Shown here: positions 1 through 6,671 of the stretch, one piece after another | How the letters are laid out: each line of letters starts with the position of its first letter | Position numbering within the stretch: the stretch's first letter is position 1 | From: Planctomycetota bacterium | Lineage (GTDB): Bacteria; Planctomycetota; B129-G9 | Reading direction: 5' to 3' | DNA: 9,577 bases | Assembly: GCA_003644325.1 (NCBI GenBank) | Contig: QNCA01000031.1 | Span: 1-9,577, forward strand | The notes under the pieces: generated by a model | Databases searched by the model: none | What the model saw: the letters and a program-made list of their open reading frames with translations, nothing else | Told to the model about the DNA's origin: nothing | Program-made: the position numbers and the translations under genes

Positions 1-33
1 AAGCAGGCCGAGTTGGTTTGCGCTCGCCTCCAT
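1..33 (-). CDS. Possible start of a truncated minus-strand gene
   Basis: On the minus strand an ATG at 33-31 opens a frame that stays open for all 11 codons to the window edge (MEASANQLGLL). A GGGAG Shine-Dalgarno-like sequence lies 9 nt upstream, and a CATAAT box resembling a -10 element lies a little further up. The reading is only 11 codons, so chance is a real alternative and no family can be recognised. If real, it lies downstream of the aminotransferase gene in the same direction, separated from it by the long hairpin. Confidence 0.22.
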   Translation of the reverse strand, partial: MEASANQLGLL

Positions 34-182
34 ATCACGAATCTCCCAAAATTATGAATCCTTTGCCTCGAATCAATAGCGGCTCCAGGGCAACTTATGC
101 CCTTGTTCTGTTCTCAAGTTGACTGACTTTTTCTGGATGATGGTGGGTACTTGATTGTAATCTGCTGTTCCACAACACCTTA

Positions 183-253
183 CGGTGACAGTCACTAATC
201 TACGACCCGTTCCGACCTTGTCGGAACGGCTCCGTAATTAGTGACAGTCACCG
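183..253. repeat. Long near-perfect hairpin (REP/MITE-like palindrome)
   Basis: A single 71-nt inverted repeat. The outer arms are 183-199 and 237-253: 17 positions, with one A-A mismatch at 190/246. C200 is bulged, then TACG (201-204) pairs with CGTA (233-236). After a small internal loop, CCGTTCCGAC (207-216) pairs perfectly with GTCGGAACGG (220-229) around the 3-nt loop CTT. Each outer arm carries GTGACAGTCAC, itself a palindrome around a central A. The element starts 14 nt past the stop of the aminotransferase gene. Neither strand has a T-run after the stem, so an intrinsic terminator is a poor fit. Length, position in a 3' intergenic region and nested palindromes resemble REP or MITE-type mobile hairpins, but that identity is inference. 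Confidence 0.8.
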
Positions 254-267
254 AGGTTGGCAAAAAC

Positions 268-1485
268 TCAGTCAACTTGAGTTCTGTTGTACTCTTTGAT
301 TCCCCTTTCCAGGAGATACAAGGCCCTTTCGAGCCTTTTGTTTTCCAGGACGTAAGCCAGCCTGATTTCGTCCTTTCCCTTGCCGGGGGTGGCGTAGAAC
401 CCCGCCCCCGGCGAGACGCGCACCGTCTCGTTGTCAACATGGAAATCCGTCAGCAACCACTTGGCGAATTCATCCGTGTCGTCAATCGGCAGCCGGGCCA
501 TCACATAGAAGGCCCCTTTCGGTTTGCGGCACATCACGCCGTCCATTCGCTGCAGCGCATCTATGGTTAAGTCGCGCCGTTTGCGGTATTCAGCGCGCAC
601 CCCGTCGAAGTATGTCCCGGGCAGGCGGGTCAGCGCTATCGCTCCGTGCTGCTCCAGCGTGGGCGAGCACAGCCGCGCCTGGCCGTAACGAATGCAGGCG
701 CTTATCAATTCCCTGTTCCGGCTCACCACGCACCCTATCCTGGCCCCGCACATGCTGTAGCGCTTCGAGATGCTGTCCATCAGAATGGCGCGGTCTTCCA
801 GTCCGGGCAACTCCAGTATTCCCGTGTGCTCGCCTTCATATACGAATTCACGGTACACTTCGTCGGAAATAATGAAAAGATTTTTCTCCAGCGCTATCTC
901 GGCGAGCATCTCCATTTCTTCGCGCCTGAGCACCGTGCCGGTGGGGTTATTGGGGGAGCAGACCAGTATGGCGCGGGTGCGCGGGGTAATTTTGCTTGCG
1001 ATTTCCTTCTTCGGCGGCAGGTGGTACCCATCCTCCGCCCTGGTTGTCACAGGCACCAACTTCACGCCGCACATCACGGCGTAGCCATTGTAGTTCGTGT
1101 AAAACGGCTCGAACACAATAATCTCGTCGCCCACGGACGTGGTCGCCTGCGCCGCAAATATTATCGCCTCGCTGCCGCCTGTCGTCACAACGATATCTTC
1201 CTCGCTCACATCATAGCCGCAGCGCCTGTAATAGCCCGCCAATGCCTCCAGGTATTCCAGGTCGCCCTGCGACCGCTGATAGGCAACCACCTTCCCGGGG
1301 AAGTTCCGCACCGCCTCAAAGAAAGCCGGCGGAGTCTCGATATCGGGCTGGCCGACATTCAGGCCGTACACCGTGAGGCCCTTTTTCATGGCGGCGGTGG
1401 CATACGGTTCGGTCTTGCGGATGGGGGAAGCGGGCATCTCTTTTGCCCGGAGGGAAATTTCCACCTTTTTACTTGTCTTCTCCAT
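268..1485 (-). CDS. PLP-dependent class I/II aminotransferase (aspartate aminotransferase-like)
   Basis: A 405-residue fold-type I aminotransferase, cytosolic, transferring an amino group between an amino acid and a 2-oxoacid through pyridoxal phosphate. Visible motifs: substrate-side GQPDIETP (45-52), TTGGSEAI phosphate-binding region (101-108), SPNNPTG (177-183) with the PLP-contacting Asn, SDEVY (207-211) with the Asp and Tyr that hold the cofactor ring, SISKRYS with Schiff-base Lys241, and EIRLAY (374-379) with the Arg that binds the substrate carboxylate. Length is normal and all key residues are present, so it should be active. The ATG start has GAGG 7 nt upstream. The amino acid substrate cannot be read from sequence; aspartate, alanine or an aromatic amino acid are all possible. 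It is transcribed divergently from dxs and followed by the long hairpin. Confidence 0.93.
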   Translation of the reverse strand: MEKTSKKVEISLRAKEMPASPIRKTEPYATAAMKKGLTVYGLNVGQPDIETPPAFFEAVRNFPGKVVAYQRSQGDLEYLEALAGYYRRCGYDVSEEDIVVTTGGSEAIIFAAQATTSVGDEIIVFEPFYTNYNGYAVMCGVKLVPVTTRAEDGYHLPPKKEIASKITPRTRAILVCSPNNPTGTVLRREEMEMLAEIALEKNLFIISDEVYREFVYEGEHTGILELPGLEDRAILMDSISKRYSMCGARIGCVVSRNRELISACIRYGQARLCSPTLEQHGAIALTRLPGTYFDGVRAEYRKRRDLTIDALQRMDGVMCRKPKGAFYVMARLPIDDTDEFAKWLLTDFHVDNETVRVSPGAGFYATPGKGKDEIRLAYVLENKRLERALYLLERGIKEYNRTQVD

Positions 1486-1532
1486 TAATCTACCTCACAA
1501 GCCGGGTTACAGGGTTCTGTCCCCTGGTGCGA

Positions 1533-1571
1533 AACGTAGAAGGGCGGCCCCGCCGCCCTTTCTGATACGTT
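1533..1571. repeat. GC-rich hairpin in aminotransferase leader
   Basis: AAGGGCGGC (1540-1548) pairs perfectly with GCCGCCCTT (1552-1560) around the 3-nt loop CCC, with a further G-T wobble at 1539/1561. AACGTA (1533-1538) pairs with TACGTT (1566-1571) outside a small bulge. It lies in the divergent aminotransferase-dxs gap. If the minus-strand promoter proposed next to it is right, the inner hairpin would sit at the very 5' end of the aminotransferase mRNA. No long T-run follows on either strand. Possible roles are mRNA 5'-end stabilisation, regulation, or a small mobile repeat; I cannot choose between them. Confidence 0.6.
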
Positions 1572-1574
1572 GCC

Positions 1575-1604
1575 ATATTAACACAGTTTGCCCGAAAGTT
1601 GCAA
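1575..1604 (-). promoter_or_regulatory. Possible sigma-70-type promoter for the aminotransferase gene
   Basis: Read on the minus strand, TTGCAA (1604-1599) and TAATAT (1580-1575) are 18 bp apart. Each matches the -35 or -10 consensus at four of six positions. Transcription would start near 1568, giving a leader of about 80 nt that contains the GC-rich hairpin. Matches are moderate, so this is a candidate only. Confidence 0.35.
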
Positions 1605-1704
1605 TCCCAAAGCGCGCACGCCGGGTGAAAAGGGTGCGCCTGCGAAAATTTAGGGCTCCCCCTGCTCATTGCGCGCAGACCAAAGGGGGTACGATGTCCG
1701 GGGT

Positions 1705-1746
1705 CCTTCCCAGCCTCTGCTTGACAGGCGCTTGACGGCTGGAAGG
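1705..1746. repeat. Inverted repeat flanking the dxs -35 region
   Basis: CCTTCCCAGCC (1705-1715) is complementary to GGCTGGAAGG (1737-1746) apart from one extra C in the left arm, with 21 bp between the arms. The right arm starts at the last base of the -35 hexamer. Between and into the arms, GCTTGAC occurs twice (1719-1725 and 1730-1736), 11 bp apart, about one helical turn. Such an arrangement could be an operator for a dimeric regulator or a duplicated -35 element; no binding protein is identified here. Confidence 0.5.
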
Positions 1747-1759
1747 AATTGCATATAAT
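1732..1759 (+). promoter_or_regulatory. dxs promoter (TTGACG-16 bp-TATAAT)
   Basis: A -35 hexamer TTGACG (1732-1737, five of six matches) and a perfect -10 TATAAT (1754-1759) are separated by 16 bp. Transcription should begin near 1766, giving a leader of about 45 nt before the dxs ATG. A second TTGACA at 1721-1726 is too far from this -10 box (27 bp) to serve it. This is the only strong promoter I see ahead of the eight-gene plus-strand block, so it is probably the main promoter for all of it. Confidence 0.75.
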
Positions 1760-1811
1760 ATCGAATTTTCTAATTTTACTCGAAACGACCCTGTTTGGGA
1801 ACTTTCCGAAG

Positions 1812-3746
1812 ATGACCACCGCAGGACCGCCATTGCTGCCGGGCATTAACTCGCCCGATGATTTGAAGCGGTTGTCCATGAAGGACTTGACGCGGCTGGC
1901 GCGGGAGGTGCGCGAACTCATAACGCGCGTGGTCACCCGCACCGGGGGCCACCTGGCCAGCAATCTGGGCGTGGTGGAATTGATTATAGCATTGCACCGT
2001 GTTTATGACTTCTCGGTGGACAGGCTCATCTTCGACGTCGGGCATCAGTGTTACGCCCACAAGATACTTACGGGTCGCAGGGAAGCGTTTGAAACACTGC
2101 GCACGTACAAGGGATTGTCGGGATACCCAAAGCGCGAGGAAAGCGTCTACGACACCTTTGACACCGGCCACGCGGGCACGGCTATTTCCATGGCGCTGGG
2201 ACTCGAGTGCGGCGACAGGTTGAACGGCATAAATCGTCACGCCGTTGCGTTGGTCGGCGACGGCGCAATTGCCAGCGGGATGGCCTTTGAGGCGCTCAAC
2301 CACGGCGGCACGCTGAAGAGCGACGTCCTCGTGGTGCTTAACGATAACGAGATGAGCATATCCCGTTCCGTCGGTGCGCTGTCGGACTACTTCAATCGCC
2401 TGCGACAGGGCAAACTCTTCGGCGAGGCCCGAAAGGAAGTCCACGTTGTCCTCAAAGACATACCGGTAATCGGCGAGAAGATGCAGAAGGCCCTCCTGCA
2501 CCTCCAGCAGATCATCGCCCGCGGCCTGGTGCCGGGCTACTTTTTCGAGGAACTGGGCTTCCAGTATTTCGGTCCCGTCAACGGCCACAAGATTAAATCG
2601 CTCATCCGCACCATTGAAAACATCAAGGACAGGGAAGGGCCGAAACTTCTGCACGTTCTTACCCAGAAGGGCCGGGGCCACAAGCAGGCCGTGCGCCAGC
2701 CGACGCGCTATCACAGCCGCTCCGCCACCAGGATTAAAACCGAAGACGACGAACTGATGAAGGAATACGTCGGCCAGGGGGAGCGTTCTTATACCGAAGT
2801 CTTCTCGGAGGCGCTCTGCAAACTGGCGCGTGAAGACGAGCGAATCGTCGCAATAACCGCCGCGATGCCCGACGGCACTGGTCTGTCGAAGTTCGCCGGG
2901 GAGTTTCCGGACAGGTACCACGACGTCGGGCTCTGCGAACAGCACGCGGTCGGTCTGGCAAGCGGCATGAGCGCCGCCGGCATCAAGCCGGTGGTAGCCG
3001 TGTACTCGACCTTCCTGCAGAGGGCCTATGACCAGGTATTCCACGACCTCTGCCTGCAGAAGGCCGACGCCGTGCTGGCGCTGGACCGTGCGGGAGTGGT
3101 AGGGGGCGACGGGATGACCCATAACGGGTTGTACGACATCGCCTATTTGCGGCATCTACCCGGCACGACGCTGATGGCGCCCGCGGATGCGGGAGAACTG
3201 GAGCGGATGCTTGCGCTCGCGGTTGACTGTACAGGCCTGTTTGCCATACGGTACCCTCGGACCAGGTGTCCTCGCGAGGACATAAATCACACGAAACCCG
3301 ACGTGGAAATCGGACGCGGCGAGATCCTTCGCGACGGGCGCGACGGCGCGATTATAGCCTATGGCGCGATGGTTTGCCCGGCGCTTGACGCGGCGCGCCT
3401 GCTGGATGAAGAGGGGGTGCACACTACCGTTGTGAACGCGCGGTTCGCCAAGCCGCTCGACGAACTGTTGCTGCTACAGGTAGTCGAGGGGCATCCCTTT
3501 GCCGTGACCGTGGAGGATCACGCGATTGCCGGGGGGTTCGGCTCGGCGGTGCTTGAGATGCTCAGCGCCAACGGCGTGGACTCCAGTCATGTAGTTTGCC
3601 TGGGCGTGCCGGACATGTTCGTGGAGCACGGCGGCAGGGAGATATTATTACGGGAACTGGGATTGTCGGCGAGCGGTATCAGCGAGCGCATAATGCGGCG
3701 CTTCAGCGGAAGAGGCGCCGAAAGCCGGGTGGAGGGGAAAAGATGA
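1812..3746 (+). CDS. dxs: 1-deoxy-D-xylulose-5-phosphate synthase
   Basis: Condenses pyruvate and glyceraldehyde 3-phosphate to 1-deoxy-D-xylulose 5-phosphate, the first step of the MEP isoprenoid pathway; product also feeds thiamine and pyridoxal synthesis in many bacteria. The protein has 644 residues, close to the family norm. Motifs: TGGHLASNLG (44-53) with the active-site His, GDGAIASGMAFEALNHGG (149-166) leading to LNDNEMSIS for Mg-TPP binding, GLCEQHAV (373-380) with the catalytic Glu376, YSTFLQRAYDQ (398-408), GGDGMTHNG (431-439) and RYPR (480-483). The start at 1812 is chosen because the -10 box at 1754-1759 lies inside the in-frame extension that begins at TTG 1749; residues after 1812 match the usual N-terminus (INSPDDLKRLS). 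The Shine-Dalgarno is weak. The linker after His301 is unusually Arg/Ser/Thr-rich. The stop overlaps nadK in ATGA. Confidence 0.96.
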   Translation: MTTAGPPLLPGINSPDDLKRLSMKDLTRLAREVRELITRVVTRTGGHLASNLGVVELIIALHRVYDFSVDRLIFDVGHQCYAHKILTGRREAFETLRTYKGLSGYPKREESVYDTFDTGHAGTAISMALGLECGDRLNGINRHAVALVGDGAIASGMAFEALNHGGTLKSDVLVVLNDNEMSISRSVGALSDYFNRLRQGKLFGEARKEVHVVLKDIPVIGEKMQKALLHLQQIIARGLVPGYFFEELGFQYFGPVNGHKIKSLIRTIENIKDREGPKLLHVLTQKGRGHKQAVRQPTRYHSRSATRIKTEDDELMKEYVGQGERSYTEVFSEALCKLAREDERIVAITAAMPDGTGLSKFAGEFPDRYHDVGLCEQHAVGLASGMSAAGIKPVVAVYSTFLQRAYDQVFHDLCLQKADAVLALDRAGVVGGDGMTHNGLYDIAYLRHLPGTTLMAPADAGELERMLALAVDCTGLFAIRYPRTRCPREDINHTKPDVEIGRGEILRDGRDGAIIAYGAMVCPALDAARLLDEEGVHTTVVNARFAKPLDELLLLQVVEGHPFAVTVEDHAIAGGFGSAVLEMLSANGVDSSHVVCLGVPDMFVEHGGREILLRELGLSASGISERIMRRFSGRGAESRVEGKR

Positions 3747-4585
3747 AAAAGAAAATAGTGATATTGGGATATCCCGAGAAGCCGGAGGTGGCCGCCGTTG
3801 CGAAGCGCCTCCGGCCGCATCTGGCGAAAGAGTTTGACATTGTGGCCGAGGACCTCGCGAACGACCTGGATTTGGAAAAGGTCCAAGCGGACCTGGCGGT
3901 TGTGATCGGGGGGGACGGCTCGATACTGGCAACGGTCAGGCGAATGGGCTCTCGCCAGATTCCGATACTGGGATTGAACTTGGGCAAGTTCGGTTTTCTG
4001 GCGGAATTCCACGAGGAAGATATCGAAGACGTGATAGCGCACCTGCGCGACGGCAGCACGGTCTGCCGGCAGAGAACGGTGTTGCATTGCGACCTCCGGC
4101 GGGGGGGCAAGGTTGTCGAGAAGTCACTGGCCGCCAATGACGCGGTGGTTTCACATACCCAGGTGCGGGTGATACGCACAAGGCTTTATATCGACGATGA
4201 ATACATCGCCACGTACGTGAGCGACGGCCTGGTGGTTTCAACGCCCACGGGCTCCACGGCATATTCCCTATCTTCGGGCGGGCCGATTGTGGAGCCGGGC
4301 ATACAGGCGTTCGTCCTGACGCCTGTCTGCCCGCACACGCTTTCGGCCAGGCCGCTTGTAGTTTCCTGCGAAAAGGTTATAGAAATAGAGTTGGACCCGG
4401 CGTCGCCCGATGCATCGCTGACAATAGACGGTCAGTTGGTATACGACCTTGAAAAGGGGGACAGGGTACGCATTACGAAATCGCCATACTACTTTCAACT
4501 CATCGAACTGAAGACTCGCAGTTATTTTGAGACCCTGCGAGAGAAACTTAACTGGGGAGGGCAAATCAACAATGCCGGAGACTAA
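3743..4585 (+). CDS. nadK: NAD kinase
   Basis: Phosphorylates NAD to NADP using ATP or polyphosphate in the cytosol; NADPH is needed by later MEP-pathway steps such as DXR. The protein has 280 residues, typical for bacterial NadK. Motifs: GGDGSIL (56-62), NLGKFGFL (79-86), AANDAVVSH (130-138), SDGLVVSTPTGSTAYSLSSG (160-179), PHTLSARPLV (197-206) and the C-terminal IDGQ (228-231). All signature residues are present. The ATG is chosen at 3743 because it overlaps the dxs stop as ATGA and has GGAGG 7 nt upstream; an in-frame ATG at 3596 would only add a basic tail translated from inside dxs. dxs and nadK are neighbours in many bacteria, often with tlyA between them; that gene is absent here. The end overlaps the ferredoxin-like gene by 14 nt. 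Confidence 0.96.
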   Translation: MKKKIVILGYPEKPEVAAVAKRLRPHLAKEFDIVAEDLANDLDLEKVQADLAVVIGGDGSILATVRRMGSRQIPILGLNLGKFGFLAEFHEEDIEDVIAHLRDGSTVCRQRTVLHCDLRRGGKVVEKSLAANDAVVSHTQVRVIRTRLYIDDEYIATYVSDGLVVSTPTGSTAYSLSSGGPIVEPGIQAFVLTPVCPHTLSARPLVVSCEKVIEIELDPASPDASLTIDGQLVYDLEKGDRVRITKSPYYFQLIELKTRSYFETLREKLNWGGQINNAGD

Positions 4586-4811
4586 GAAGCCTTACATCGA
4601 GATAGTGACGGATCGGTGCAAGGGATGCGAGTTGTGCATCTCGGCCTGTCCCAAGGATTGCATCGAGTTGGACACGAGCGTCGTCAACGCTAAGGGTGTA
4701 AACCCTGCAAAATACGTCGGGGGCTGCATAGGCTGCGGTTCATGCATGCTGATATGCCCCGATGTCTGCATTGAATTGTACAAGGAAGAGAAAATCCAAA
4801 AAAGCGCGTAA
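4572..4811 (+). CDS. korD: 2-oxoacid:ferredoxin oxidoreductase, delta subunit (2x[4Fe-4S] ferredoxin-like)
   Basis: A 79-residue ferredoxin-like subunit that carries electrons from the TPP-containing catalytic core to external ferredoxin. Two complete [4Fe-4S] motifs are visible: C16, C19, C22, C26 in CKGCELCISACP, and C52, C55, C58, C62 in CIGCGSCMLICP. The start at 4572 overlaps the nadK end by 14 nt; GGGGAGG lies 11 nt upstream, slightly far but usable. An in-frame ATG at 4527 would lack the family-like MPETKKPYIEI opening. The gene opens the delta-alpha-beta-gamma cluster. An archaeal valine-type oxidoreductase set would call this subunit VorC; the symbol depends on substrate, which is undetermined. 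Confidence 0.9.
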   Translation: MPETKKPYIEIVTDRCKGCELCISACPKDCIELDTSVVNAKGVNPAKYVGGCIGCGSCMLICPDVCIELYKEEKIQKSA

Positions 4812-4834
4812 ACAATCACCCGGGGAACAAAGAC

Positions 4835-5890
4835 ATGAAGCAACTAATGACAGGCAACGATGCAATGGCCGAGGCCGCCATACAGGCGGGCTGCAGGTAC
4901 TATTTCGGCTATCCCATTACGCCGCAAAACGAATTCACCGCATACATGGCGCGTCGCATGCCGCAGGTCGGCGGCGTCTTCATCCAGTCCGAGAGCGAAA
5001 TCGCCGCCATCAACATGGTCATGGGCGCCGCCGCCGCGGGGGGCCGGGCCATGACATCCTCCTCCAGCCCGGGAATATCGCTGAAGCAGGAGGGCATTTC
5101 CTACATCGCCGGCGACCAGTTGCCCGCGGTCATCCTAAACGTAATGCGCGGAGGCCCGGGGCTGGGCAACATCGCCCCGGCCCAGGGCGACTATTTCCAG
5201 GCCACCAGGGGCGGCGGCCACGGCGATTACCGTTGTATCGTCCTTGCGCCTTCGACCGTCCAGGAAGGAACCGAACTCATCCAGGACGCCTTTGACCTGG
5301 CGGACAAATATCGCAACCCGGTCCTCATACTCAGCGACGGCAGGATGGGCCAGATGATGGAGCCGGTCGAATTCAAGCCCCGTCCGAAGGCCGAGATGCC
5401 GCCCAAAGACTATATACTTACCGGCAAGAAGGGCCGCGAGAGGCGCATAATCAGGTCACTCTACCTGAAAGAACCGGAACTTGAAGCCTGGAACAAGATA
5501 ATCCAGGAAAAACTGATGAAAATAGAAGAAAACGAGGTCCGCTATGAGACCAGGATGGTCGAGGATGCCGACCTCGTCCTCATCGGCTACGGTACCTGTG
5601 CGCGGAACTCGAAGGAAGCCATGCGAACCCTGCGCGAAAAGGGCCGCAAGGTCGGCGTATTCAGACCCATCACACTCTGGCCGTTTCCCTACACCGCTTT
5701 GAGCGAGGTCGTCAAGAAGGCAAGAGCGGCGCTGGTCGTGGAAATGAGCGCCGGCCAAATGGTAGAGGACGTTTACCTGGCGGTCAAGGATACCCGTCCC
5801 ATATTCTTCTACGGGCGCATGGGCGGCCAGGTCCCTTCGGCCACCGAGATCGTTCAGAAGGCTGAAAAAATATTTACGGAAAAACTGTGA
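4835..5890 (+). CDS. vorB: 2-oxoacid:ferredoxin oxidoreductase, alpha subunit (VorB/KorA type)
   Basis: Alpha subunit of a thiamine diphosphate and iron-sulfur oxidoreductase that converts a 2-oxoacid plus CoA to acyl-CoA, CO2 and reduced ferredoxin, or runs in reverse. It is 351 residues long, the short form typical of proteins annotated VorB. Motifs: GYPITPQNE (25-33), QSESEIAAIN (51-60), TSSSSPGISLKQEGISY (74-90), RGGPGLG (105-111) and QATRGGGHGDYR (122-133), followed by a transketolase C-terminal-like domain near residues 240-350. The start has GGGGA 8 nt upstream and follows the ferredoxin-like gene by 23 nt. Overall sequence feel is closest to 3-methyl-2-oxobutanoate (branched-chain) oxidoreductases, but 2-oxoglutarate specificity cannot be excluded without phylogeny. 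Confidence 0.9.
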   Translation: MKQLMTGNDAMAEAAIQAGCRYYFGYPITPQNEFTAYMARRMPQVGGVFIQSESEIAAINMVMGAAAAGGRAMTSSSSPGISLKQEGISYIAGDQLPAVILNVMRGGPGLGNIAPAQGDYFQATRGGGHGDYRCIVLAPSTVQEGTELIQDAFDLADKYRNPVLILSDGRMGQMMEPVEFKPRPKAEMPPKDYILTGKKGRERRIIRSLYLKEPELEAWNKIIQEKLMKIEENEVRYETRMVEDADLVLIGYGTCARNSKEAMRTLREKGRKVGVFRPITLWPFPYTALSEVVKKARAALVVEMSAGQMVEDVYLAVKDTRPIFFYGRMGGQVPSATEIVQKAEKIFTEKL

Positions 5891-5897
5891 GGAATAC

Positions 5898-6671
5898 ATG
5901 CAAACCACTAAAAGTCATCCGAAATCGCTTTTCCCCGTTTCGACGCACTATTGCGCCGGCTGCGGGCACGGCATAGCGCACAGGCTCATCGCCGAGGCGC
6001 TCGACGAACTCGGCGTTCAGGACCGCACGATAGGCGTGGCCCCTGTCGGCTGCGCGGTTCTGATGTACAACTATATCGACGTGGACACCATCGAGGCGGC
6101 GCACGGACGCGCGCCGGCCACCGCCACCGGCCTCAAGCGCGTGCGGCCGGACTGCATAGTCTTCACTTACCAGGGCGACGGCGACCTCGCCGCCATCGGC
6201 ACGGCGGAAATCATACACGCCGCAAACCGTGGCGAGCACTTCACCACAATCTTCCTCAATAACGCCATCTACGGCATGACAGGCGGCCAGATGGCCCCCA
6301 CAACGCTGGTAGACCAGAAGACCGAAACCACGCCCTACGGTCGCAAGCCTTCAAACGAAGGCTTCCCGATAAAGGCCTGCGAGATGCTGGCAACGCTGGA
6401 CGCGCCTTACTACATCGAGCGCGTCAGCGTCGCGACGCCCGCGAAAATCCGCAGGGCGAAGAAGGCCATATTCAAGGCGTTTAACTACCAGGTAGAGGAG
6501 CGGGGGTTCACGTTCGTCGAGGTCATTTCCACCTGCCCGACCAACTGGGGTATGTCACCGCCCGACGCCATGAAGTGGTCTGTCGAACACATGGAAAAGG
6601 TCTTTCCCCTGGGTGTTTTCCGCGACAAAGGCGCTGAGAAAGACCGAACTGAAACAGGAGCGGATAAATGA
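5898..6671 (+). CDS. korB: 2-oxoacid:ferredoxin oxidoreductase, beta subunit (TPP-binding)
   Basis: The 257-residue subunit that binds thiamine diphosphate and holds the active site with the alpha subunit. Visible signatures: HYCAGCGHG (17-25), the AAHGRAPATATGLKR stretch (67-81), the TPP motif GDGDLAAIG (93-101) ending at the metal-binding NN (121-122), and YGMTGGQMAPTT (125-136). VISTCPTNWG near residue 210 is also typical. It has no ferredoxin domain of its own, in keeping with the separate delta subunit. ATG follows the alpha stop by 7 nt, with GAGGA just upstream, and the stop overlaps the gamma subunit as ATGA, which implies coupled translation and balanced subunit supply. Confidence 0.94.
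   Translation: MQTTKSHPKSLFPVSTHYCAGCGHGIAHRLIAEALDELGVQDRTIGVAPVGCAVLMYNYIDVDTIEAAHGRAPATATGLKRVRPDCIVFTYQGDGDLAAIGTAEIIHAANRGEHFTTIFLNNAIYGMTGGQMAPTTLVDQKTETTPYGRKPSNEGFPIKACEMLATLDAPYYIERVSVATPAKIRRAKKAIFKAFNYQVEERGFTFVEVISTCPTNWGMSPPDAMKWSVEHMEKVFPLGVFRDKGAEKDRTETGADK

Noticed and set aside
87..103. Small hairpin AGGGCA / TGCCCT with a 5-nt loop as a terminator
   Set aside because: The stem is only 6 bp and neither strand carries a proper T-run immediately after it.
184..252. Intrinsic terminator of the aminotransferase gene
   Set aside because: The stem is strong, but reading out on the minus strand the sequence after it is GTAAGGTGTT, not a T-run. Rho-dependent or structural effects remain possible.
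646..1488. 280-codon plus-strand open frame opposite the aminotransferase gene
   Set aside because: It is antisense to a clearly conserved protein, has His/Arg-rich shadow composition and shows no recognisable domain.
1614..1639. GCGCAC / GTGCGC inverted repeat in the divergent gap
   Set aside because: Only 6 bp with a 14-nt loop in GC-rich DNA; not aligned with any promoter element.
1776..3155. 459-codon minus-strand open frame opposite dxs
   Set aside because: It lies entirely in the shadow of dxs, a certain gene, and its translation resembles no family; long antisense frames are common in GC-rich DNA.
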